64,000 nt of DNA from an uncultured Bacteroidales bacterium (GTDB lineage Bacteria > Bacteroidota > Bacteroidia > Bacteroidales > UBA932): contig CAMJHF010000003.1 of assembly GCA_946405435.1 (NCBI GenBank), forward strand, positions 1 through 64,000, written 5' to 3'. Position 1 is the stretch's first letter. The number at the start of each line of letters is the position of its first letter. The position numbers and the translations under genes are program-made. The notes under the pieces are model-generated. The model was not told where the DNA came from and did no database searches. It saw nothing but the letters and a program-made list of their open reading frames with translations. Of the stretch, positions 9,330-17,896 are shown piece by piece.

Positions 9330-9802
9330 AAAAGTACCTTATAGTTTTCTTGATATCCATGGTGCCGCTCCTCGAACTTCGTGGCGCCATTCCCTATGCC
9401 GTGGGCTTTGGGCTTCCGCTCGTGCCGTCGTACATTGTCGCCGTAATCGGGAACATGCTCCCGGTGCCTTTCATTTTCCTTTTTGCCCGGCGCATACTGG
9501 AGTGGGGCAAGGACAAAAAGTACATAGGCGGGTTCTTCCGCTGGTGTCTGGAGAAGGGAGAGAAAGGCGGCCGCAAGCTCGAGTCCAAGGCAGGCCGCGG
9601 TCTCTACTGGGCTCTGCTGCTCTTTGTGGGCATCCCCCTGCCCGGCACCGGAGCCTGGACTGGTACGCTTGCCGCCAGTTTCCTTAACATGGACTTCAAG
9701 AAGAGTGTGCTCTTCGTGCTGCTGGGCGTGGTGCTGGCCGGCGTGATAATGCTTCTGGGCTCACTCGGAGTGTTCGGCGCTATCTCCCTGTTCAACAAAT
9801 AA
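9326..9802 (+). CDS. Small multidrug export protein-like membrane protein (COG2426 type)
   Basis: LELRGAIPYAVGFGLPL and FVGIPLPGTGAWTGTLAA; overlaps previous stop by 4 bp. Confidence 0.8.
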   Translation: MKKYLIVFLISMVPLLELRGAIPYAVGFGLPLVPSYIVAVIGNMLPVPFIFLFARRILEWGKDKKYIGGFFRWCLEKGEKGGRKLESKAGRGLYWALLLFVGIPLPGTGAWTGTLAASFLNMDFKKSVLFVLLGVVLAGVIMLLGSLGVFGAISLFNK

Positions 9803-10360
9803 TTACTCTATCTCCGCGGGCAGTACCGAGGCGTTGGCGCTGTCTTCCCAAGAGACAACTACCTGGCCGTTGTTGACTATGACGGGCATCATGCGCAGGG
9901 TGACAGGGCCGGTGGGAGTGTTGTATGTGGATATCCACTTGCACAGGCCCATGTTGAGGTGGTGCAGCTCCAGGCCGTCGCCCTCGCGGTAGGGCCGTTC
10001 GAATTTTTCTATCTTGACGGGGCGGCCGTACTGCCGCGATAGCTCTGACTGTATCTCAAGGTAATCGCTCTTGCAGACTTTCCAGTTGTTGCGTATGGGG
10101 AAGGTGACGTTGACCGCGTAAACGATGCCGCTCTCGGGTGTGGCCTTGACTATTACCGTGCAGTCGCGGCCGTAGAGCTTACCCTTGAGGATGCAGCTGG
10201 TGTCGTTGCTGCCGTATTCGGCGAAGCCGCCGGAGGTCAGCCTCCCGACGAATTCCGTCAGTGGTCCGTCCACCGGAATGCCCTCGAACTCGATATGCCC
10301 CTGCGCCGCTGCCGAAAGGCAGAGAGAAGCGGCCAGAAGGAATGTTAATAAATGTTTCAT
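9803..10360 (-). CDS. Secreted hypothetical protein
   Basis: Signal peptide MKHLLTFLLAASLCLSAAAQ, 185 aa. Confidence 0.7.
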   Translation of the reverse strand: MKHLLTFLLAASLCLSAAAQGHIEFEGIPVDGPLTEFVGRLTSGGFAEYGSNDTSCILKGKLYGRDCTVIVKATPESGIVYAVNVTFPIRNNWKVCKSDYLEIQSELSRQYGRPVKIEKFERPYREGDGLELHHLNMGLCKWISTYNTPTGPVTLRMMPVIVNNGQVVVSWEDSANASVLPAEIE

Positions 10361-10367
10361 ATATTAA

Positions 10368-10398
10368 CGACTTACAAATTCAACACCAAAGTCTTTGC
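10368..10398 (-). repeat. Direct repeat copy A: duplicate of the 3' end of the FAD oxidoreductase at 10975 (encodes KDFGVEFVSR*)
   Basis: 30/31 identity with 10985-11015. Confidence 0.85.
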
Positions 10399-10435
10399 CA
10401 CGAAAAAATTTTATTGATATTGTCAAATTAGTGAT

Positions 10436-10443
10436 TATCTTTG
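10436..10443 (+). promoter_or_regulatory. -7 box TATCTTTG with upstream TTATTG (10411-10416) at ~19 bp spacing
   Basis: Matches Bacteroidota promoter consensus ahead of the ATG at 10478. Confidence 0.5.
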
Positions 10444-10477
10444 GGAGCACACCATTTTTATTAAAATACACGATAAT

Positions 10478-10978
10478 ATGAAAAAGGTTTTATCTGCGCT
10501 GTTGTTATTATCGGTACTCTCATGTGGTAGCAAGATAGAAGAGGAGGACGATAATACCATGGACTATCTTGCAGCATATACCGGGTATGTAACAACGATA
10601 GCGGAACCGTTACCACAAGGCTTTACACCTAATCTTTTCTTTGGTCTTGGCTTGTTTACAAATAATAAGTGCTTGGTTGACGTTGGCATTTCAGAGAGCA
10701 GCCATACGGAAATAGATAAACTGAGTCTTCTATTTAAAGTGACAGATTCCGGGTTGGTATTGTATGATAAGAACACAAAAAAAACACGCTTTACGGTCAA
10801 GGGCCTGAAGATGAATCATAATATGAATCCGGAGATGGATATCGACTTATATCTTGGTGAAACAATAAAGGTCGAATGGAACTCCTCTCCAGGAAAAGTG
10901 TGGGACAAGTATTCAGGTGCTGCTAAATGGCCCAGGAGTATAGTCCTGACATTGGTGGATACCGAAATAGTTGATTAA
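10478..10978 (+). CDS. Small lipoprotein of unknown function, AT-rich
   Basis: MKKVLSALLLLSVLSCGSK lipobox; own promoter; composition lower in GC than neighbours. Confidence 0.75.
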   Translation: MKKVLSALLLLSVLSCGSKIEEEDDNTMDYLAAYTGYVTTIAEPLPQGFTPNLFFGLGLFTNNKCLVDVGISESSHTEIDKLSLLFKVTDSGLVLYDKNTKKTRFTVKGLKMNHNMNPEMDIDLYLGETIKVEWNSSPGKVWDKYSGAAKWPRSIVLTLVDTEIVD

Positions 10979-12429
10979 CCGTTTCGACTTACAAATTCAG
11001 CACCAAAGTCTTTGCAGAGCGTCTGGGCGGTGCGGCGGCCGGTCTCGGCGGCTACTGGCAGGCCCCCGGAGAAGGCGGTGCGCTGGCCGGTGAAATACAG
11101 GCCTTTCTTCAGACGTATGGGGGCGTTGGCACAGAAATGCCAGGGCCTCCATTCGCTCATGTAGCTGCCCTCGAAGGTGTCGCAGTAGCGCTCGTAGGTC
11201 AGGGGAGTTGCCATGTCGGTCACTTCCACCTTGCCGGAAATCTCCGGCAGTATCATGCTCAGGATGCAGATGAAATCTGCAATGGCCTGCTGCTTGAGTC
11301 CCAGGTAATTGCCCGCCTCGCGCGCCGACTTCCAGTATACGTACGAAGGTCCGGGGAGGATGCACGTAAGCACCGTACAGCCCTCGGGGGCATATTCTGC
11401 ATCGCGGGAATAGTTGTTGACGGTCAGGGTGCCGAACTCCAGCCCGCCTGCGCGCAGGGGTTCGCCTAATACAATCTGCATGCATCGCGGACGCTCCGAC
11501 AGGTCTGTCTTGACGCCCAGGGCTATGAACATGCACTGGGCTGTGCGAAGCTTCCGGCGCATGCGCGTGGCCCAGGGCGCCTCCAGACGGGGATTGAACA
11601 ATTTGTCAATGGCAGTCCGGGCGTCCATCGAGATTACCACGGCGTCGCTCTGCATAATGCCATCCTCCGTGCGTACGCCCTTGTGTGAAACTTCGACGGC
11701 AGGCGTGCGGTAGAGTATCCGTCCGCCGAGCGAGGTGAAAGTGTCGGCCATGTTCTGTGCCATGCGAAGCGAGCCTCCCTCGGGGTAGCCGCTGTCGCCG
11801 CTGGTGAATGAGCTCAGCGTATATATCAGCGAGAGGGCGTTGATCTGCGGGTCCACCACCGCCTCGAGGAGACGTCGCAGGTGCGGGTTGCGGAAGCGCT
11901 TGATGTATCTCCCTGCGGAGAAGCTCATAAGCAGGGGAGTCAGCAGCACGGCGGGGCCCATCTTGATGAATTCCATCAGCGAGAAACCCCTCGGATGGCG
12001 GACATTGAGGCCGCCGAGATCCTGTACGGGGGAGTGGAAAAAGGTAAAGCACCACACGTGGAAGCGCATGATGGCCAACGGGATACGGTCCTCGGGGGCG
12101 AACTTGGCAAGGGTGCGGAGGTCGCGCCGCAGGTCAAGCTGCACGCCGCCGTCCATCAGGGTATATATGGGGTCTTTGAAGAACACCGGATTGTTTTCCC
12201 GCAGGGCGCCCGTTTCGGTCCAGATGTCGTTGAGGGGCACGCCGGACTTGGCGCCTATGAGCCAGTGGATTCCGCCCTCGAAAGTGTAGCCTTTGCGCTT
12301 CCAGCTGGTAGATACGCCGCCGGGATTGCCGGCTTTTTCAAGGATGGTGGTTTGCCAGCCGGACCGCTGGGCGTAGATGCCGCAGACGAGGCCGGAGATG
12401 CCGGCTCCTATGATGGTTAAAGTTTTCAT
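10975..12429 (-). CDS. Phytoene desaturase/carotenoid isomerase-like FAD oxidoreductase
   Basis: MKTLTIIGAGISGLVCGIYAQRSGWQTTILEKAGNPGG; GLPVAAETGRRTAQ C-terminus. Confidence 0.85.
   Translation of the reverse strand: MKTLTIIGAGISGLVCGIYAQRSGWQTTILEKAGNPGGVSTSWKRKGYTFEGGIHWLIGAKSGVPLNDIWTETGALRENNPVFFKDPIYTLMDGGVQLDLRRDLRTLAKFAPEDRIPLAIMRFHVWCFTFFHSPVQDLGGLNVRHPRGFSLMEFIKMGPAVLLTPLLMSFSAGRYIKRFRNPHLRRLLEAVVDPQINALSLIYTLSSFTSGDSGYPEGGSLRMAQNMADTFTSLGGRILYRTPAVEVSHKGVRTEDGIMQSDAVVISMDARTAIDKLFNPRLEAPWATRMRRKLRTAQCMFIALGVKTDLSERPRCMQIVLGEPLRAGGLEFGTLTVNNYSRDAEYAPEGCTVLTCILPGPSYVYWKSAREAGNYLGLKQQAIADFICILSMILPEISGKVEVTDMATPLTYERYCDTFEGSYMSEWRPWHFCANAPIRLKKGLYFTGQRTAFSGGLPVAAETGRRTAQTLCKDFGAEFVSRNG
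10985..11015 (-). repeat. Direct repeat copy B: native 3' end of the FAD oxidoreductase
   Basis: CGACTTACAAATTCAGCACCAAAGTCTTTGC, see copy A at 10368. Confidence 0.85.
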
Positions 12430-12435
12430 GTTGTA

Positions 12436-12463
12436 CAAAAATACAGCATTTTTAGTATTTTTG
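12436..12463. promoter_or_regulatory. Overlapping divergent promoter region
   Basis: TATTTTTG on minus (12436-12443) and on plus (12456-12463) between divergent genes. Confidence 0.45.
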
Positions 12464-12481
12464 TATCAAATATAACTGATA

Positions 12482-13612
12482 ATGCAAAACACTAAACCTT
12501 TCGAAGTCGTCCCGGTTGCGGACCGCAAAATGCTCCGGCAATTCATTCAATTCCCTATAGACCTGTACAAAGATTGCGACAAATGGGTTCCCGCCTTCGA
12601 GGATGACGAACTCAAGTCCCTCGGCCCCGACAACCCCTCGCTGGCCTTCTGCGAGCGCGAGCTTTTCCTGGCCATGTCGCCCGCCGGTACGGTGCTCGGA
12701 CGCATTGCTGCCATAATCAACCACAATGCCGACAAGAAGTGGAACGAGCACACCGTGCGCTTTGGATGGATAGATTTCGTGGAGGATTTCCAGGTGGCCA
12801 AGGCCTTGGTCGACAAGGTGATAGAGTGGGGCAAAGCCAAAGGCGCAGAGAAGATAAAGGGCCCTCTTGGCTTCACCGACATGGACCGCGAAGGTCTCCT
12901 GGTCGAAGGGTTCGAGAACGAAAGTCCCTTCACTGTCATATACAATTTCCCCTACTACGGCGAGTACCTGGAGCGCATGGGCTTCACCAAAGATGTGGAC
13001 TGGACCCAGCGCATGATAAATCTGCCCGACCAGCTGCCTCCCATGCTCCAGTACGCTGATCTTGTGGAGAAGCGCTACGGCGTGCACATCTACACGGCCA
13101 ACACCCTCGGCAAGATGGCAAAACGCGGCCGCGAGATGTTCCACGTGCTCAACGAGGCATTCGCACCCCTGTATGAATACACCAAGCTGTCCGAGGACCA
13201 GATTGACGGTTACGTCAAGCAGTATGTCCCGGTGCTCAACAAGGACCTGGTGGCATTCGCCGTCAACGACAAGGACGAACTGGTGGGCTTCACCGTCACC
13301 ATGCCCCACATCTCGGCCGCAGTGCGCAAGGCCAAAGGCCGTATCTTCCCCTTCGGCTGGATACCTATCCTTAAGTCCCTGAGGCACAACGATACGGTGG
13401 AGGCACTTCTCATAGGCGTGCTGCCCGAGTATCAGGCCAAGGGTGCTGCGCTTCTGATGTTCAAGCACCTGCATGAAAATTACATCCGCTTGGGTGTCAA
13501 GCGGATGCTGCTGAATCCTCAGCTGGAGGAAAATCACAAGGTACAGTCACTTTTCGCAGGCTACGATCCGGTGCCTTACCAGCGCCGCCGCAGCTACGTC
13601 AAGGACCTGTAG
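12482..13612 (+). CDS. GNAT-like N-acyltransferase family protein
   Basis: 376 aa; LIGVLPEYQAKGAALLMFKHLHENYIRLGVKRMLLNPQLEEN near C-terminus. Confidence 0.7.
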   Translation: MQNTKPFEVVPVADRKMLRQFIQFPIDLYKDCDKWVPAFEDDELKSLGPDNPSLAFCERELFLAMSPAGTVLGRIAAIINHNADKKWNEHTVRFGWIDFVEDFQVAKALVDKVIEWGKAKGAEKIKGPLGFTDMDREGLLVEGFENESPFTVIYNFPYYGEYLERMGFTKDVDWTQRMINLPDQLPPMLQYADLVEKRYGVHIYTANTLGKMAKRGREMFHVLNEAFAPLYEYTKLSEDQIDGYVKQYVPVLNKDLVAFAVNDKDELVGFTVTMPHISAAVRKAKGRIFPFGWIPILKSLRHNDTVEALLIGVLPEYQAKGAALLMFKHLHENYIRLGVKRMLLNPQLEENHKVQSLFAGYDPVPYQRRRSYVKDL

Positions 13613-13858
13613 TTACTGTGCCTGCTGGGCAAGCACGGTATCGCAGACCTCTCCCACAGTGGTGGGAGCGGCCTGGCCGTCGGGGAATCTCATCTTGAAT
13701 TTCTCCTCCACTGCAAGCGACAGGAGAATCATGAACAACGAATCGATGCCGAGCTCGCGAACGAGTTCGGTATCGTAACTGACTTTGGTAAGGTCCGTAT
13801 TCGGACGCATTCCGGCTATCAATTCCTTGAGGCCTTCGAAAACTTCTTCTCTGCTCAT
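13613..13858 (-). CDS. Acyl carrier protein
   Basis: ELGIDSLFMILL phosphopantetheine site. Confidence 0.9.
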   Translation of the reverse strand: MSREEVFEGLKELIAGMRPNTDLTKVSYDTELVRELGIDSLFMILLSLAVEEKFKMRFPDGQAAPTTVGEVCDTVLAQQAQ

Positions 13859-15345
13859 ACGCGGGCCACTTTCATGCTGCCGGTACGCTTGAAGTCCTCG
13901 GTGCGTACGGTGACTTTACGGATCTGGTGGGTGGAAGGCAGGGTGGCGTTGATCTTGTCCACAAGTGCGTTCATGTAGGCGGCGATCTCCTCGGGGCTCT
14001 TGCCGTCGAATGCCGGGGCGAAGGGCAGGATCTCCACCGCAATCACCTTGTTGCCGTTGAGCTCGTCTTCCTTGACCATGGCGTCGCGTACGCAAGGGTC
14101 GGCGTAGAAGGGCTCCTCGAGTGCCTCGGGGCTCACATTCTCGCCGTTGGCAAGGATGATGAGGTTCTTGATGCGGCCGGTGATGTACAGGAAGCCGTCC
14201 TCGTCGAAGCGGACCAGGTCGCCGGTGCGGAACCAGCCGTCCTCGCTGAAGGCCTCCGCGGTCCTTTCGGGATCTTTGTAGTAGCCGGAGAAGACGTTGT
14301 CGCCCTTGACCCAGAGCTCGCCGTCCACGACCTTGGTCTGCTGGCCGGGATAGATCTTTCCGATGGAGGTGGGGTGGGTGATGGCATCTGCATTGGCGGA
14401 AGTGAGGTTGGCGGTCTCGGTGAGGCCGTAGCCGAAGCAGAACTCAACGCCCATCTTGGTGAAGATGTCGACTAGCCTCGGTGGCACGTTGGCTGCGCCG
14501 GAGATGATGAGGCGCAGGTTGCCGCCCAGGAACTGCGGGCCGTACATCTTGCACAGGCCGGCGAGAATGTCGCACACTCCGGGCACGATGACAAGGATTG
14601 TGGGCTTGAGCACAGGCAGCTTGCCTATGGTGGCCTTCATGTCCTCGCAGGTGAAGATAAGGTTGCCGGTATAGAAGCATCCCATTGTGCCGGCGATGAG
14701 GCCGAACACGTGGCTCAGAGGGAGGATGGCGATGTAACGGTGCACGCCAATGACCTTGCCGGGTTTGAAGATGGCGTTGTAGTTGCCTCTCATGAGGGCC
14801 CTGTGGCTCAGCACTGCGCCCTTGGGGGCTCCGGTGGTGCCTCCGGTGAAGAATATTGCCGCAGGGCTGTCGGGATCGACTTTAGAGGAGGGAACTCCGC
14901 TTTCAGCCATGGAGCTTATCGGGCATACTTTCACGCCCTGTAGTTTGGCGGTGAGGGGCATGAATTCTTCGCGCACCATGATGGCGGACACGTCGAACTT
15001 CATGCATGAGCCGACGACTGCAGGTTCGGGCAGGGCGGCGGGGAAGTTCATGGCAACGTAGCCGGCGGAAGTGACGGCCAGGAACATCTCTATTGCGTCC
15101 TGACTGTTCTTGTCAAATATGGCTATGTGCGCACCTTTGGGCAGGCCGAGGCTCTCGATGAAGGCCCTGCGGCGTGCTACGCGCTCTCCAAGTTCTTTGT
15201 AGGTGATTGTGTTTACTTGGTCGGAGATTGCCTCTTTGTCGGCATACTCTTTCGTGAACCAGTCAACGAATTCTCCCATGGTAGGAAGGTAGGGAATCCT
15301 TTCGAATTCTTCCTTAGGGAGCATGTCATAGAAATAATTGCTCAT
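13855..15345 (-). CDS. AMP-dependent acyl-CoA/acyl-ACP synthetase
   Basis: FFTGGTTGAPKGAVLSH, FGYGLTETANL, GDLVRFDEDGFLYITGRIKN; 4-bp overlap with ACP start. Confidence 0.92.
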   Translation of the reverse strand: MSNYFYDMLPKEEFERIPYLPTMGEFVDWFTKEYADKEAISDQVNTITYKELGERVARRRAFIESLGLPKGAHIAIFDKNSQDAIEMFLAVTSAGYVAMNFPAALPEPAVVGSCMKFDVSAIMVREEFMPLTAKLQGVKVCPISSMAESGVPSSKVDPDSPAAIFFTGGTTGAPKGAVLSHRALMRGNYNAIFKPGKVIGVHRYIAILPLSHVFGLIAGTMGCFYTGNLIFTCEDMKATIGKLPVLKPTILVIVPGVCDILAGLCKMYGPQFLGGNLRLIISGAANVPPRLVDIFTKMGVEFCFGYGLTETANLTSANADAITHPTSIGKIYPGQQTKVVDGELWVKGDNVFSGYYKDPERTAEAFSEDGWFRTGDLVRFDEDGFLYITGRIKNLIILANGENVSPEALEEPFYADPCVRDAMVKEDELNGNKVIAVEILPFAPAFDGKSPEEIAAYMNALVDKINATLPSTHQIRKVTVRTEDFKRTGSMKVARV

Positions 15346-15383
15346 AAAAATGGATTAGGTGTTTTTATAGTTGTGCCCAGGAG

Positions 15384-16340
15384 CTAATACTTGTAGAAGC
15401 CCTGGCCGGCACTCTTTCCGAGTTTACCTTCTTCTATCATCTTTTTGAAGACCTCTATCATGCCTTTGAAGTTGTAGGGCATCATCATCTTGCGCAGCAG
15501 CGGGCTGAACAGTCCGGGGACCTTCTGGTACTGGAGAACGATGTTGTAGGCGGTGTTGATGCCCACCACGTCGAAGATCTCGAAGGGGCCGCGGGGTGCG
15601 CCGGTGCCGTATTTCCAGGCTTTGTCTATGCTTTCGGGGTCGCTGACGCCGTTGACGTAAAGGTCGAGGCCGGACAGAAGGAAGGGTACCAGCATGGAGT
15701 TGAGCAGGTATCCGTTCTTCTCTTTGTTGACAGGAAGGGCAACCATCCTTATGTCGTTAGCGAAGGCTATTACCGCGTCGAAGGCTTCCTTCGAAGTCTG
15801 GGCCTGGGCCATCACCTCGGCGGTGTTGTTCTTCCAGATGGCATTGGCAAAATGCAGGGACAGGTATTTGTCGGGGCGTCCTGTGTATTTTGCGAAGGTT
15901 GAGGGAAGAAGGGTTGAAGAATTGGTGCAGAGAATCGTTTCAGCGGGCATCAGGGGCGCCAGGGCCTCATAGAATGCAATCTTGTCCTTGACGTTCTCCG
16001 CCACGGACTCTATTATGATGTCGGCGCCGGCTGCGGCCTTTGCCATGTCAAGCTCGAGCTTGAGTCCGGAGTATGCCTTCTCCACCTTGTCGAGGCATTC
16101 GGCAGGATTGAAACTGTCGGCGTCGGCAATGCCGCGGCACCAGTTGGCGCTACCCTCGGGGGAATCCATCAGCTTGATGGCGTCGATGTATGTCTGGCGA
16201 AGCTTGTCAATCTTGGGCTGGGTGCGTCCGATACTTCCCTGGCTGCGGAGCCATATGGTCACGTCAAACCCGCAATATGCCGCCTGGAATGCTATCTGGC
16301 TTCCAAGCACGCCACCTCCGGCGATAACTACTTTTTTCAT
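15384..16340 (-). CDS. 3-hydroxyacyl-CoA dehydrogenase family protein
   Basis: MKKVVIAGGGVLGSQIAFQAAYCGFDVTIWLR; internal start chosen because the longer ORF would run towards the tRNA. Confidence 0.88.
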   Translation of the reverse strand: MKKVVIAGGGVLGSQIAFQAAYCGFDVTIWLRSQGSIGRTQPKIDKLRQTYIDAIKLMDSPEGSANWCRGIADADSFNPAECLDKVEKAYSGLKLELDMAKAAAGADIIIESVAENVKDKIAFYEALAPLMPAETILCTNSSTLLPSTFAKYTGRPDKYLSLHFANAIWKNNTAEVMAQAQTSKEAFDAVIAFANDIRMVALPVNKEKNGYLLNSMLVPFLLSGLDLYVNGVSDPESIDKAWKYGTGAPRGPFEIFDVVGINTAYNIVLQYQKVPGLFSPLLRKMMMPYNFKGMIEVFKKMIEEGKLGKSAGQGFYKY

Positions 16341-16431
16341 AACAGAGAGTGTTAGTCGTTTATTGGTTTGTGCAAATTTACTAAATTTTTTCGAAAGCAA
16401 TGATGCTGAAGGCTTTGTTGCCCCTGCATGG

Positions 16432-16462
16432 GAAAAAGGAAAAGCCACCCGCAAGGGTGGCC
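16432..16462 (-). terminator. Intrinsic terminator of the tRNA
   Basis: Minus strand GGCCACCCTTGCGGGTGGC followed by TTTTCCTTTTT. Confidence 0.8.
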
Positions 16463-16470
16463 TGGAAGCG

Positions 16471-16544
16471 TGATCCCGGCGCGACTCGAACGCGCGACCC
16501 ACAGCTTAGAAGGCTGTTGCTCTATCCAACTGAGCTACGGGACC
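16471..16544 (-). tRNA. tRNA-Arg (anticodon TCT)
   Basis: Minus strand GGTCCCGTAGCTCAGTTGGATAGAGCAACAGCCTTCTAAGCTGTGGGTCGCGCGTTCGAGTCGCGCCGGGATCA folds as a cloverleaf; loop CTTCTAA. Confidence 0.93.
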
Positions 16545-16851
16545 CCGAATCAGGGCGCAAAGATAATAAAAAAAAACATCTGCCCCAAAAAGGCAATCAG
16601 GGCGAATAGAATATTTGGAAAATCTTTTTTATTTGTGAAGAGATGTAAATATAGTGAATACTTGATTACATTAGAAAGAGCAAAGACAAGATGGCGTACT
16701 CTAAATATGAGGGACAAGTGCTTTATTCTGGTTTTTTGCCTGTTCCGCAAAGCCATGAGTCTGTCTTTCTGAATGCAGAAATCTTATTGGGGCTGAAGAG
16801 TTCAGGCTGGAAACGGCCACGTGTTACCAGACTTTTTCTACCGTCACTGCT

Positions 16852-17868
16852 TTACGCGGAAGGACCTTTCTGGCCGGCATCAGGATGCATTTGTGACCTC
16901 TCCCTTCGCCTCAAGGTAATGGCTAGATACGACAATACGCCGAGGATGATGATGAGCACGGCGTGCCCCTCGTGGCAAAGGGTGGCGTACAGGATGCCGG
17001 TGTCCCAGGTGGCGCCGTACAGCGACTCCAGCGTGAGGGCCACAAGGTAGTGGAACGCCCCTATCCCTCCGGGCACCGGAATCACGGAAGCGATATTGCC
17101 TACGGCCGAAACGAAGAGGGCGTCTGTGAAAGTGAGGCTCGAGAGCATGGGCAGGGCCTTGAAGCCCGACCAGCTCATGGCTACGTAAGATGCCCATATG
17201 CCCACCGTGTAAAGGATAAACAGCCACTTGTGCTCCATCTTTCCGAGGCTCCCGAATCCGGCTCCGAGGCCGCGGATCCAGCCTGCAATCTTGCCGCAGA
17301 CCTTGTTGCTCCCGCTCCAGTGGAACACGGCCCAGACTGCGCCGGCAAGCAGCAGGAGCACGCCTGCGACGAGCCACCATAGCGAGAAGCCGAGCCTGCC
17401 GGTGAGAGGCTGCACTATCTGTTCGATGAAAAAGGCGCCCAGCCTGCTCCAGCCGGTGGCAAGCGCTATGCCCAGCAGCAGCAACACGGCCACGAAGTCG
17501 CACACGCGCTCGCAGACGATGGTGCCCAGGGCCTTGTCGTAGGTGAGGCCGCGGCGGGCGATGTACCCGCAGCGCACGAATTCGCCGGCCCCGGGAAGTA
17601 CGATGTTTACCAGGTTGCCCACGTTGTTGGAGTCCCATACGTCAAGGCGGGAGGCCTCCCGGTCGATGGGCCGGATGATGGCGCGCCACCTCTCTTCCCT
17701 TAGAATGAGGGCTATGACCGAAAACACGAAGAACATGCCCACCCATGCCCAGCGCGTCTGCCGGAGGCCACCCCAGAAGGCTGTCCAGTCCACGCCCCGG
17801 AAGGCGAAGAACACCAGCACGCCGGCAAGAAGGAACGAAAGGATATATTTGAGAGTGTTGTTTTTCAT
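16852..17868 (-). CDS. Lysylphosphatidylglycerol synthase TM region/UPF0104 flippase-like membrane protein
   Basis: Multiple TM segments; PGAGEFVRCGYIARRGL; VPVPGGIGAFHYL. Confidence 0.85.
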   Translation of the reverse strand: MKNNTLKYILSFLLAGVLVFFAFRGVDWTAFWGGLRQTRWAWVGMFFVFSVIALILREERWRAIIRPIDREASRLDVWDSNNVGNLVNIVLPGAGEFVRCGYIARRGLTYDKALGTIVCERVCDFVAVLLLLGIALATGWSRLGAFFIEQIVQPLTGRLGFSLWWLVAGVLLLLAGAVWAVFHWSGSNKVCGKIAGWIRGLGAGFGSLGKMEHKWLFILYTVGIWASYVAMSWSGFKALPMLSSLTFTDALFVSAVGNIASVIPVPGGIGAFHYLVALTLESLYGATWDTGILYATLCHEGHAVLIIILGVLSYLAITLRRRERSQMHPDAGQKGPSA

Positions 17869-17896
17869 ACCGGCTGCAAAGATACAATTATTTCAG

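Noticed and set aside
12452-13537. 361-aa minus-strand ORF
   Set aside because: Antisense to the GNAT-like gene at 12482-13612.
16341-16502. N-terminal extension of the 3-hydroxyacyl-CoA dehydrogenase ORF
   Set aside because: It runs through the tRNA terminator and into the tRNA; the ATG at 16340 begins a canonical Rossmann motif (KKVVIAGGGVLGS).
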